From NCBI RefSeq assembly GCF_020860125.1, contig NZ_JAJBUX010000040.1:1-64000 (forward strand): a DNA stretch of 64,000 bases. Direction: 5' to 3'. Below the pieces are notes generated by a model. That model saw only the letters and a list, made by a program, of their open reading frames with translations. It ran no database searches and was not told the origin of the DNA. Made by a program: the position numbers and the translations under genes. Shown piece after piece: positions 43,967 through 52,623 of this stretch; position 1 is the first letter of the stretch, and each line of letters opens with the position of its first letter. This DNA is from Cloacibacillus sp. (GTDB taxonomy: Bacteria; Synergistota; Synergistia; Synergistales; Synergistaceae).

Positions 43967-44137
43967 AACATCCCCTCAATAAGGAGAATTAGGTGATGTA
44001 CATATTTTAAGCCTCGTATTTATAAATGTCAACTGATAAAAGGTCTAATTAACTTAATTTTATAAAATATATAATAACGATTCTAAAATTTCCGAAATAT
44101 ATCCGATTGACGCCGTACGCCTTTTGCCGGCAGTCTA

Positions 44138-44941
44138 TCAGCAGCTTCGCCCTAGGTATGACAGAAAGCCGCCGTCCACATACAATATTTGACCGTTTAC
44201 AAAATCCGAGGCTTTGGAGGCCAGAAAGACGACCGGTCCGACCAAATCTTCCGCCGCGTCGCCCCAGCGTCCCGCGGGGGTCTGGGCGCGGATGAAACGG
44301 TCGAAGGGATTTATCGTACCGTCCGGCATCTTTTCTCGCAGCGACTCGTTCAGCGCGGTCGCCATGTAGCCGGGACCGATGCCGTTGCACTGGATGTTGC
44401 AGCCGCCATATTCCGCGGCGATATTTTTTGTGAGCATCTTCAGGCCGCCCTTCGCGGAGGCGTACGCCGCCGCGGTCTCCCTGCCGACTTCGCTCATGAT
44501 GCCGCAGACATTGATTATCTTTCCGCCGCCCCTTTTGATCATTAGCGGGACAATGGACTTTGCGGCGATAAAGGGGCCTGTGAGGTCCGTATCGACTACC
44601 CTACGGAACTCTTCCGCGCTCATCTCCGTCATCGGCGTGCGGTTGATTATTCCGGCGTTATTGACAAGAATATCTATCGCGCCGTATTCGCCGCAAAGAT
44701 TGGAAAAAAGCGCCGCGACAGCCTCTTCATCGGTGACGTCGCACGGATATCCCCGAGCCTCGACGCCCCTGCGCCGGTAGGCCGCCAGGCCTTCGGCGAT
44801 GGACTTTTCGCTCCTCGCGTTAAAAAATACCGCCGCGCCCGCCTCGGCGAGCCCGCAGGCCATCGCGAAGCCGAGGCCGCGCGCTCCGCCCGTGACAAAG
44901 GCGTTTTTGCCCTCAAGTGAGAATAGCTTTCCGCCGTTCAT
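44138..44941 (-). CDS. SDR-family oxidoreductase (gluconate 5-dehydrogenase-like)
   Basis: A 267-residue short-chain dehydrogenase. Cofactor motif TGGARGLGFAMACGLAEAGA (about 17-36), DILVNNAGI (about 88-96), catalytic Ser in KIINVCGIMSEVG with the Ser one of CGIMS (about 141-146), and the YASAKGG active-site Tyr/Lys (about 157-163). The C-terminal VVFLASKASDFVNGQILYVDGGF closes the fold. Of the classical group, similar to gluconate 5- or 2-deoxy-gluconate 3-dehydrogenases; the substrate is not determined. Followed upstream (same strand) by a YciI-like gene. Confidence 0.88.
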   Translation of the reverse strand: MNGGKLFSLEGKNAFVTGGARGLGFAMACGLAEAGAAVFFNARSEKSIAEGLAAYRRRGVEARGYPCDVTDEEAVAALFSNLCGEYGAIDILVNNAGIINRTPMTEMSAEEFRRVVDTDLTGPFIAAKSIVPLMIKRGGGKIINVCGIMSEVGRETAAAYASAKGGLKMLTKNIAAEYGGCNIQCNGIGPGYMATALNESLREKMPDGTINPFDRFIRAQTPAGRWGDAAEDLVGPVVFLASKASDFVNGQILYVDGGFLSYLGRSC

Positions 44942-44975
44942 CTTTCGCGCCTCCTTTAAAGGAAAAGTTACTGTC

Positions 44976-45269
44976 TCATGGCCTCTCGGCGAATATGGCG
45001 AAAGCCTCGTCGTATTTTGTTGGGATGATCTCGCAGACCTCGCATTCCGTTACGCCGTTTGTTCTGAAGGGGTCCTCCGCGAGTATGGCATCCAGCTCGG
45101 CTCTCTCATCTACGCTGAAAAGTATCGCGCCGCCGGTGCGCGGATTCCGGCGTCCGGAGAAGATGATCTTCTTATGCGCGTAATACCTGTCGAGAAAGGC
45201 GGAGTGCGCCGGCAGCCAGCGGTCTACCTCTTCGATATCTTTGACATATTTTGTGATGACCATGAACAT
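44976..45269 (-). CDS. YciI-like protein
   Basis: A 97-residue protein of the YciI/dimeric alpha-beta barrel family: FMVITKYVKDIEEVDRWLPA (2-21) followed by HSAFLDRYYAHKKIIFSG, which contains the conserved His/Asp of the family, and ends with IIPTKYDEAFAIFAERP. Function unknown in most members. It lies 34 bp upstream of the SDR start and after the methyltransferase on the same strand; the three may be one transcript. Confidence 0.75.
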   Translation of the reverse strand: MFMVITKYVKDIEEVDRWLPAHSAFLDRYYAHKKIIFSGRRNPRTGGAILFSVDERAELDAILAEDPFRTNGVTECEVCEIIPTKYDEAFAIFAERP

Positions 45270-45305
45270 GGCGAATACCCTCCTTCACGATGTATCACTT
45301 GGATA

Positions 45306-45983
45306 TTATTTTTTGATCGCCAGAAACAGACTCGAATCGTCCACCTCAAATATTTGCCACTCGTATCCCGCCGCGCGTCCGATCATTTCAAGTCTTTCGC
45401 GCCGGTGGGTCGTCGCGCGGAAGCCGTCTTTGCAGACGATGACGCCCTCTTTCGTCTTTTCCATATCCAGTTCGCCGAGCAGACCCTTGGCGGCCTGCTC
45501 CCTGAACCACGCCAGCCTGCCTTCCCAGAATTTTGGATGGTAGGTGCTGAAAAGGGCGGTTCCGCCATTTTTCAGGGATTTCAGCGTCTTTATGACGAAA
45601 GCCTCCGGGTCGTCGGCCTTTACGGAGGACAGCCCGTTCTGCAGACATAATATGGCGTCGAAACGCTCCGGCATATCAAGGCGGTGCGCGTCCATAACCA
45701 GAAGTTCGGCGTTCTTTACATCTTTGAGATAGTTTTTTCCGTAGGCGACGTTTTTCTCCGAAATATCGATGCCGGTCACGCTTTTGACGCCGGGCGCGAT
45801 CTCCCTCATGATCCGGCCATATCCGGCGGCGATTTCAAGGACGCAGTCACTCTTTTTCAGACGGTTGTGCACGAAGCCTATCTCTCTTTCCAGATATTCG
45901 GCGACCCGCGGCAGCTCCGTCTCGTATACCTGACGCAGCCGCTCCGAATGCAGGTTTTCCGCGTAATAATTTCTATTCGCCAC
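45306..45983 (-). CDS. SAM-dependent class I methyltransferase
   Basis: A 225-residue protein with motif I VLEIAAGYGRIMREIAPG (about 48-65), VTGIDISEKNVAYGK (about 69-83), ELLVMDAHRLDM (about 92-103) and DAILCLQNGLSSV (about 109-121). The last part includes a conserved 'lid' region. No substrate can be named. Transcribed toward the YciI and SDR genes. Confidence 0.8.
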   Translation of the reverse strand: MANRNYYAENLHSERLRQVYETELPRVAEYLEREIGFVHNRLKKSDCVLEIAAGYGRIMREIAPGVKSVTGIDISEKNVAYGKNYLKDVKNAELLVMDAHRLDMPERFDAILCLQNGLSSVKADDPEAFVIKTLKSLKNGGTALFSTYHPKFWEGRLAWFREQAAKGLLGELDMEKTKEGVIVCKDGFRATTHRRERLEMIGRAAGYEWQIFEVDDSSLFLAIKK

Positions 45984-46069
45984 GCTGTCACATCACCTCT
46001 CAAAAGCTATTTTCTCATCGTCTACGGCTGTCCGCCGCGGCTTCGCCGTAACGGGCGCGATATAAGGAG

Positions 46070-46101
46070 GGGCTGGGCTCCGCTATGTGAGCCCGGCCCC
46101 C
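46070..46101. terminator. GC-rich hairpin after hutU
   Basis: Stem GGGGC-TGGGCTC (46070-46081) with GAGCCCG-GCCCC around a loop CGCTATGT, just past the hutU stop (46113) in the direction of its transcription. No T-run follows, so termination is only suggested. Confidence 0.4.
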
Positions 46102-46112
46102 GCCGATGTATC

Positions 46113-48131
46113 TCAGTGTTTTGTCACAAGCTCCGTAAGAAACGCTTCGTCCGCGAGATAGGGCAGAGTGATATGCTGTCCCGTGCGGCTGCCGTTGAAG
46201 GAGGCCGAGACCTCAAGCGCGCCGTCGTTCCTCGCCCAGGCGCGTCTGGCGACGCCGCTCATCACGTCCCAGTTCATCGCGCTCTTTATCGTTTCGTCGA
46301 CACGGTAGGAGCCGTCGAGCACGAGGCCGAAGCCGCCGTTGATCGCCCTTCCTATTCCCACTCCGCCGCCGTTGTGGAGCGCGACGAGGCTCATGCCGCG
46401 CGCGGCGTTGCCGGCGTAGCAGAGCGTCGCCATGTCGGCCATAATGTTGCTGCCGTCTTTGATGTTCGCCGTCTCCCGGTAGGGGGAGTCGGTGCCCGAT
46501 ACGTCGTGGTGGTCGCGTCCGAGCATTACGGGGCCGATCTCGCCGTTTCTCACCATCTCGTTGAATTTAAGGGCGATACGGATGCGCCCTTCGGCGTCCT
46601 GATAGAGGATGCGGCACTGGGTGCCGACGACGAGTTTGTTTTTCTCCGCGTCGCGTATCCAGGTCCAGTTGTCGCGGTCCTGGAAACGCCTGTCGGGATC
46701 GATGCAGTCCATCGCCGCCATGTCGGTCTTGTGCAGATCCTGCGGATCTCTCGAGAGACAGCACCAGCGGAATGGGCCGTAGCCGTAGTCGAAGAGGAGC
46801 GGTCCCATGATGTCTTCGACGTAGCTCGGGAAGATGAAGCCGTCGTGCGTGTCCTTGCCGTTCTTCGCCACCTCCGTAACTCCCGCGTCGTAGATGGCGC
46901 GCAGGAAGGAGTTGCCGTAGTCGAAGAAATAGCTGCCGCGGTCGACGAGGATCTTTATCAGCTCAAAATGTTTGCGGAGCGAGCTGTCGACGAGCCCTCT
47001 GTATTTTTCCGGCTCCTCTTTCAGCAGCCTGGTATGCTCTTCAAAGGTTACGCCGCAGGGGCAGTATCCGCCGTCATAGGCGGCGTGGCAGCTGGTCTGG
47101 TCCGAGAGCAGGTCGATGGTGATATCGTGGTCGACGGCGTACTGGAGGAGATCGACGATATTGCCGTGGAAGGCGATCGAATCGACCTCGCCGCTGTCCA
47201 TCTCATCTTTAGCCATTTTGAAGGCCTCTTCCGGGGTTTTGGCGATCTTTCTCACCCAGCCCTGTTCGTGGCGCGTCTCTATCCGCGACCAGTCCACCTC
47301 GGCGGTGATCGAGACACAGCCGGCAATGTCCGCCGCCTTCGGCTGCGCGCCGCTCATGCCGCCGAGCCCCGAGGTGACGTAGAGACGTCCCTTCAGGCCG
47401 TCGCCGCCCTCGCCGAACTTGATGCGTCCCGCGTTGAGGATGGTGTTATAGGTGCCGTGGACGATGCCCTGCGGCCCGATGTACATCCAGCCGCCCGCGG
47501 TCATCTGCCCGTAGTTGGAGACGCCGAGCTGCATCGCGCGGTGCCACTCCTCCTGGTTGTCGAAGATGCCGACCATCAGGCCGTTGGTGAGCATCACGCG
47601 CGGCGCGGTGGGGGAGGATTTAAAGAGGCCGAGCGGGTGTCCCGACTCAAGGACGAGGGTCTGGTCCGGCGTCAGGATCTCAAGGTACTTCTTTATCAGA
47701 AGATACTGCATCCAGTTCTGGCAGACCTGCCCGGTCTCGCCGTAGGTGACAAGCTCGTAGGGATAGAGGGCGACGTCGAAGTCGAGGTTGTTGTCGATCA
47801 TCACCTGAAAGGCCTTGCCCTCGATGCAGCCGCTCTTGTATTCGCCGATGGGTTTGCCGCAGAGCTTTCCCTCCGGACGGAAACGGTAGCCGTAGATACG
47901 TCCGCGCGTGCGCAACTCCTCGAGAAATTCGGGGGCGATCTCCGCGTGATACTCTTCGGGGATATAGCACAGGGCGTTTTTCAGCGCAAGCACCGTCTCT
48001 TTTTCGTTCAGCGTGTAGACGCGGTTCGGCGCGCGGCGGTACTGCGGGTCAAACTCCTTTTTGGTCGGCAGTCCGTTGGGAAATTCCAGCCTGACCTTCA
48101 TTGCGTTTTCGAGCGATCTGTTGTCCATCAT
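46113..48131 (-). CDS. hutU: Urocanate hydratase (long form)
   Basis: A 672-residue protein of the urocanase family, longer than the roughly 550-residue proteobacterial HutU; long forms of this size occur in anaerobes. Visible: NAD+-binding core TSGLGGMSGAQPKAADIAGC (about 230-249), active-site region GYGPFRWCCLSRDPQDLHKTD (split: GYGPFRWCC, LSRDPQDLHKTD; about 450-470), and LHNGGGVGIGRAINGGFG (about 583-600). Converts urocanate to imidazolone propionate in histidine breakdown. No hutH, hutI or other histidine genes are in the window, so the pathway is split or the enzyme serves imported urocanate. Divergent from a large regulator at 48370. Confidence 0.93.
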   Translation of the reverse strand: MMDNRSLENAMKVRLEFPNGLPTKKEFDPQYRRAPNRVYTLNEKETVLALKNALCYIPEEYHAEIAPEFLEELRTRGRIYGYRFRPEGKLCGKPIGEYKSGCIEGKAFQVMIDNNLDFDVALYPYELVTYGETGQVCQNWMQYLLIKKYLEILTPDQTLVLESGHPLGLFKSSPTAPRVMLTNGLMVGIFDNQEEWHRAMQLGVSNYGQMTAGGWMYIGPQGIVHGTYNTILNAGRIKFGEGGDGLKGRLYVTSGLGGMSGAQPKAADIAGCVSITAEVDWSRIETRHEQGWVRKIAKTPEEAFKMAKDEMDSGEVDSIAFHGNIVDLLQYAVDHDITIDLLSDQTSCHAAYDGGYCPCGVTFEEHTRLLKEEPEKYRGLVDSSLRKHFELIKILVDRGSYFFDYGNSFLRAIYDAGVTEVAKNGKDTHDGFIFPSYVEDIMGPLLFDYGYGPFRWCCLSRDPQDLHKTDMAAMDCIDPDRRFQDRDNWTWIRDAEKNKLVVGTQCRILYQDAEGRIRIALKFNEMVRNGEIGPVMLGRDHHDVSGTDSPYRETANIKDGSNIMADMATLCYAGNAARGMSLVALHNGGGVGIGRAINGGFGLVLDGSYRVDETIKSAMNWDVMSGVARRAWARNDGALEVSASFNGSRTGQHITLPYLADEAFLTELVTKH

Positions 48132-48369
48132 CTCTGTCTCCTCCTGTTATTCCTCCGCGGCGGATGCGCGGAAGATTTTTGTTTTATTTTTTGTTGTTTA
48201 TAATCTAGCCCCCGCGTATAAAATTTGTGTAAAATAAAGGGGTGGATTTTATCCCTTTATTTTTTACGCGAAACGGGTTTTCGGCGTTTTTGACAAAATT
48301 TTTATATTCATTTGACGGCGGAAAATAAAAATTTAAGCATAAGCTAATTTAGGACGGAGGAAGGAACGG

Positions 48370-51300
48370 TTGAGTTTAAAGCTGCATCTTCTCGGCGAGG
48401 CCTATATAGAACAGGATGGCGGACGGATGGCCATGCCCTTTAAAAAGGCGGAGGCCATTCTCTTCTATCTGGCCCTTGAGGGGCGATGTCCCAAAGAGCG
48501 AGTGAAGTGCCTCTTCTGGGGAGACCGCGACGAGCGGCAGGCCTCGGGGAGTCTGCGCAACGCCCTCTATCTGCTGCGGAAGGCTCTGCCTCATAGCTTT
48601 GTATCCGAGCGCGGCTATCTCAGCCTGACGGACTTCGTCACCGATCTGGAGGAGCTGGATATCTCAAGCGCCGCCGCCGCGATACCGCCCGCGCTCTTTG
48701 AGGAGCCTCTCTGCGGCTTTGAATCGGTTGATTCGCCTGATTTCAGCGACTGGCTTGACGGCGCGCGCCGGAGGATACGCGACGAGTCCGTTCTCCTTCT
48801 GCGGAAAAGATTGTCCTCTCTTGAGGGCGAAGAGACGGAGGATAGCCGTATGGAGCTCCTTTCGGCGCTGCTCCGTCTTGACCCCTACGACGAGGAGAGC
48901 ATGGCCGGAATGATGGAGCTCTATATAAGGCGGGGAGCGGCGGTCAAGGCCCTCTCCCTCTGCAGGGCCTTCTGCGAGAGATTGGACGGTGAGCTGGGCG
49001 TGAAACCTGGGCCGCGGCTGCGGCGTTTGGCGCGGGAGCTTGCCGAGGAGACGCCGCGCGCAGATGGACGCGGCGGGCAGTATTTCTGCTGTCGTGAGAG
49101 AGAGGTACGGAAGATAATCGACCTTCTCAGCGCCGCGGGAGGGCGTACGACGCTCTTTTTCATCCACGGCGAGGCGGGAGTGGGGAAGACCGCGCTCGTC
49201 AATTACGTCACGGAGCTTCTTGCCGGGGAGAGGGGCGAGCTCTTTACAGCCTGCCCGATGTCCGTCGGCGAGAAATTCCCCTATTCCTCGTGGAACAACA
49301 TCGCCGTGCGCCTCGTCGAACGCCTGCGGGAGGAAAACCTGACGGTCGAGACGGCCGCCTTGTCCCTTCTATCGCGCCACTTTTACGGCATCTCCGACGA
49401 AGAGAGCCGCGGCACGCCGCTCATTCAGGAGTGGGACGTCTTCGCGGTGGGAAAGGTGCTTGCCGGTCTCGCGGCGCGTCTTTACAGGGGAAAGCCGCTC
49501 TTCTTTATCTTTGAGGATATGCACTGGTTTGACGAGCAGTCGCTCAGCCTGCTGCGCGTATTTCTCCCGGAGCTCCGCGTACCGGCGGCGGTCTTTATGA
49601 CGAGCCGTCCCGAGAGCTCCGAACGGATGATCAAGATGATCTATAACATTAAGTCGGTTCCCGTGGGGGATTTTCTGCATATGCGCCTGCAGCCGTTCAA
49701 CGGCGATGAGGTGCTGCGCTTCTGCCGAACCTTCCTCTCCGAGGAAGTTGTAAATACCAGAGGCGCGGATTACTTCATGCGCGAGAGCGAGGGGATGCCG
49801 CTGCTCCTCGCGGAAATGGTGCGGATGCTGCGCGACAACAGCGGCGCCGAGTGCCGCGACGGCCTGCGCGGGCTGATCATGAGCCGGATGGACGAACTCG
49901 AGCCGCTCCAGCGCGAAATGCTTTCGGCGCTCTCGGTCTTCGGCGCTCCCGCCGCGATAGAGGATATCGCCATGCTTCTTGAGGCGGAGATGGAGCAGAT
50001 AAGCTCCGCGGCGGAGGAGCTGCTGCGCCGCGGCTTGATCTGCGAGGTGAAGGAGAACGACGACTACGGCGTTGACTTTCTCCATGTCAACGTGCGCGAG
50101 TGCGTCTACAATGCCATTCCCGGTTTTAAGAGAAAGCAGCTGCACCGACGTATCGCCGGTATCCTGAAGCGCCACTATTCGCCGCATATATGGAGCCCGG
50201 CGCTCTCCGTGATGCTGTGCCACCACCACAGCATGGCCGGTGAAAAGAAGGCGGTGCTCGAGCAGCATTTGCAGGAGATGAGCTTTCATATAAATCTTAA
50301 TCATATTCTCTTTCCGATGATACGGGACGCCGTCCTGCTCAAATGTTCGCTTCCCTTCAGCGACAGGGAGGAGACGGAGGCGAAGTTCCGCCGCATAGGC
50401 GAGATACTGCAGAGTTGCGGCGTGGAGGAGATATCGGATGAATCGGAGCTGCGCCGCCTGGAGGCCTCCTATCTCGAAATGTACGGCGGCTATAAGATCA
50501 ACTGGGGCGAATACGAACAGGGGCGGCGCCTGACGGACTCCGCGCTGGAGATCGCCGGCGCGGACGGCTTTGACGAGATCGCCATGCACTGCCTGGAAGA
50601 TATCGCGCACCACTATCTGCAGACCGACAGGAGCAGGGAGCTCTCGGAAACGGGAGAGAGGATACTTGCCCTTGCGCGGCGGCTGCAAAAGGAGAACCAT
50701 GTCGGCCTCGCCCTGCGGCTGATCGGCATGGCCAGCCTTATCGATGGGAACTACGAGAGGGCGGAGGAGATATTCCGCGAATCCATAGCGGTATTCGAGG
50801 GGTTGGAGCTTACCGGAAAGTTTTACACTCTGAGCCTGCTCGCGCCTCACTGCTATATCGGCGAGATGCGCCAGTGGCGCGGGGAGAGCGCCTACGCGAT
50901 GGCGCAGTTTGAATACTGTATCGAACGCTGCCGCGGGGCGAAGCTCTTCTGGGGCCGCAGCCATTTCTGCGCCCACGCGGCGGATACGGCCATTGACCTT
51001 GGCGACTGGCAGCTCGCCGCCCGCCATATAGACGACGGCGTCTCCCTCTTTGAGAGCTCGCGGGGCGGCCACTGCAGCTCGCTTCTCTACAGCCTCAAAG
51101 CGATCTGCGACGCGCGGCGAGGAGATTTTGACGAGGCGGCGGCCTCTCTGAAAAAGGCCGATTTTCTCTCCGCGATCGGCAAAAAGAGCTGGTGCGCCGC
51201 GCAGTATATGGCAAAGGGCTGGGTAGGCAGGCTCGCGGCGTTGTCATCCGCCGCGGTGAACGGCTGCCTTGACCGGCCGTGGGAAGACTACGCCCGCGCG

Positions 51301-51372
51301 GCAGTCAAACTCTACGGCGGCTTTGGCGCGGAGTTCCGCGCGGAGCGTATCAGAAAAGAGTTCGGGCTTTAG
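48370..51372 (+). CDS. Large SARP/BTAD-type transcriptional activator with AAA ATPase and TPRs
   Basis: A 1000-residue protein starting with TTG at 48370 (GGAGGAAGG upstream). Order of parts: small N-terminal winged-HTH-like domain (about 1-85; LKLHLLGEAYIEQDGG, LRNALYLLRKALP), bacterial transcriptional activation domain of helical repeats (about 95-225; LLSALLRLDPYDEESMAG), AAA/STAND ATPase with Walker A GEAGVGKTA (about 267-275) and Walker B FIFEDMHWFDEQ (about 378-389), then TPR-like helices to the end. STAND activators act as switches that multimerise on ligand binding. It is divergent from hutU over 238 bp and may control it. The signal is unknown. Confidence 0.85.
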   Translation: MSLKLHLLGEAYIEQDGGRMAMPFKKAEAILFYLALEGRCPKERVKCLFWGDRDERQASGSLRNALYLLRKALPHSFVSERGYLSLTDFVTDLEELDISSAAAAIPPALFEEPLCGFESVDSPDFSDWLDGARRRIRDESVLLLRKRLSSLEGEETEDSRMELLSALLRLDPYDEESMAGMMELYIRRGAAVKALSLCRAFCERLDGELGVKPGPRLRRLARELAEETPRADGRGGQYFCCREREVRKIIDLLSAAGGRTTLFFIHGEAGVGKTALVNYVTELLAGERGELFTACPMSVGEKFPYSSWNNIAVRLVERLREENLTVETAALSLLSRHFYGISDEESRGTPLIQEWDVFAVGKVLAGLAARLYRGKPLFFIFEDMHWFDEQSLSLLRVFLPELRVPAAVFMTSRPESSERMIKMIYNIKSVPVGDFLHMRLQPFNGDEVLRFCRTFLSEEVVNTRGADYFMRESEGMPLLLAEMVRMLRDNSGAECRDGLRGLIMSRMDELEPLQREMLSALSVFGAPAAIEDIAMLLEAEMEQISSAAEELLRRGLICEVKENDDYGVDFLHVNVRECVYNAIPGFKRKQLHRRIAGILKRHYSPHIWSPALSVMLCHHHSMAGEKKAVLEQHLQEMSFHINLNHILFPMIRDAVLLKCSLPFSDREETEAKFRRIGEILQSCGVEEISDESELRRLEASYLEMYGGYKINWGEYEQGRRLTDSALEIAGADGFDEIAMHCLEDIAHHYLQTDRSRELSETGERILALARRLQKENHVGLALRLIGMASLIDGNYERAEEIFRESIAVFEGLELTGKFYTLSLLAPHCYIGEMRQWRGESAYAMAQFEYCIERCRGAKLFWGRSHFCAHAADTAIDLGDWQLAARHIDDGVSLFESSRGGHCSSLLYSLKAICDARRGDFDEAAASLKKADFLSAIGKKSWCAAQYMAKGWVGRLAALSSAAVNGCLDRPWEDYARAAVKLYGGFGAEFRAERIRKEFGL

Positions 51373-51405
51373 GGATGGGGGTACCACCCGTTTAGCGGGA
51401 CTAAA

Positions 51406-52623
51406 CTACCTCTTCGCGAGCCACTCGGCGGCGCAGTTGGCGAGGATGGCGCTGCCCTTCCAGAAAACGGACTCGTCCAGAATCATCGTTGGATTGTGCA
51501 GCGGCGCCGCGCTCCTCTTACCCGCGCCGAGCCAGAGGAACATCGAAGGTATACGCTGCGAGATATAGCCGAAATCCTCGGTGCCGGCCATCGGTTTGCT
51601 CTCCTCGCGGACGTTTTCAGCGCCCGCGGCCTCGTTTATAAAGGGCAGCAGTTCGCCGCACAGCTCCGGTGAGTTATAAGTCAGCGGACAATAGAAGATA
51701 TTCATTTCGTAATCTCCCCGCCAGGCCTTGACGATGTGTTCTATCATCTCGGGAATGCGCTTGGCCAGATGGTCGCGTATCTCCATATTGAAGGTGCGCA
51801 CGCCGATCTGCATCTCCGCGCCGTCGGGAATGATATTCGCCGCGCTTCCGCCCGCCAGTCTGCCGATGGTCAGCGCGACGGTCTCGCGCGGGTCTGTCTC
51901 GCGTCCGGGAAGAAGATTCAGCGCCGTATAGAGCTGGTTCGCGATCATCACGGGGTCTACCGTCAGGTGCGGCGCGGAGCTGTGACCTCCCTGTCCCCTG
52001 ATCTTCACGATAAAGGTGTCGTAGGAGGACGAGGCGGCGCCCTTTACATAGCCGACGGTGCCCGCCTCCGCGTCGGACATCACATGCAGCGCGAGCGCGG
52101 CGTCGGGGTTGGGTCCCTCCAGCAGGCCGTCGTTTATCATCAGCCGCGAGCCGCAGCCGAACTCCTCGCCGGGCTGGAACATCAGCTTGACCGTCCCTTT
52201 GAGCGAGGCTTCGTTCTCCTTCAATATCCGCGCCGCGCCGAGCAGCATTGCGCTGTGCGAGTCGTGGCCGCAGGTGTGGGCTAAGCCGTTGACGGAGGCG
52301 AAATCCAGGCCGCTCTTTTCCTCCATTGGCAGGGCGTCCATGTCCGCCCTCAGCAGGATGCAGGGGGCGCCGTTGCCGATCGTCGCCGTCACCCCGGTGC
52401 AGCCGTCGATGCCGCCGAATCCAGCCGCGGCGAAGTTTTCCCTAGTCTCGTGGTCGAGAACGCCGCAGTCTCGGTATTCGACGCCCATTTCGTCAAGACG
52501 CCTTTTGATATAGGCCGCCGTCTTTGGCAGATAGAAGCCGATCTCCGGCTCTTTGTGTATCGCCCGCCTGTCGGCGGCGATAACCTCTTCGATCTCATGC
52601 GCGCGTTCGATTATATTTTTCAT
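51406..52623 (-). CDS. M20-family amidohydrolase (HipO/AbgB-like)
   Basis: A 405-residue metal-dependent aminoacylase/aminoacyl hydrolase. ATG 52623 (MKNIIERAHEIEEVIAADRR) fits the family start; a longer frame upstream runs antisense over the transporter end and is not real. Metal-ligand motifs: LLRADMDALPMEEKSGL (about 82-98), HTCGHDSHSAMLLGAARIL (about 106-124), LMFQPGEEFGCGSRLMINDG (about 134-153) and GTEDFGYISQRIPSMFLWLG (about 356-375). It probably removes an acyl or peptide group from an amino acid brought in by the YfcC carrier whose gene touches it. Confidence 0.9.
   Translation of the reverse strand: MKNIIERAHEIEEVIAADRRAIHKEPEIGFYLPKTAAYIKRRLDEMGVEYRDCGVLDHETRENFAAAGFGGIDGCTGVTATIGNGAPCILLRADMDALPMEEKSGLDFASVNGLAHTCGHDSHSAMLLGAARILKENEASLKGTVKLMFQPGEEFGCGSRLMINDGLLEGPNPDAALALHVMSDAEAGTVGYVKGAASSSYDTFIVKIRGQGGHSSAPHLTVDPVMIANQLYTALNLLPGRETDPRETVALTIGRLAGGSAANIIPDGAEMQIGVRTFNMEIRDHLAKRIPEMIEHIVKAWRGDYEMNIFYCPLTYNSPELCGELLPFINEAAGAENVREESKPMAGTEDFGYISQRIPSMFLWLGAGKRSAAPLHNPTMILDESVFWKGSAILANCAAEWLAKR

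Noticed and set aside
45684..48203. An 839-codon open frame on the plus strand opposite hutU
   Set aside because: It is fully antisense to a strongly conserved urocanase gene, rich in Arg/Asp/Val typical of GC-rich shadow frames, with no domain of its own.
49369..51072. A 567-codon open frame antisense to the BTAD/AAA regulator
   Set aside because: Opposite a gene with clear Walker motifs; composition is that of an antisense shadow.
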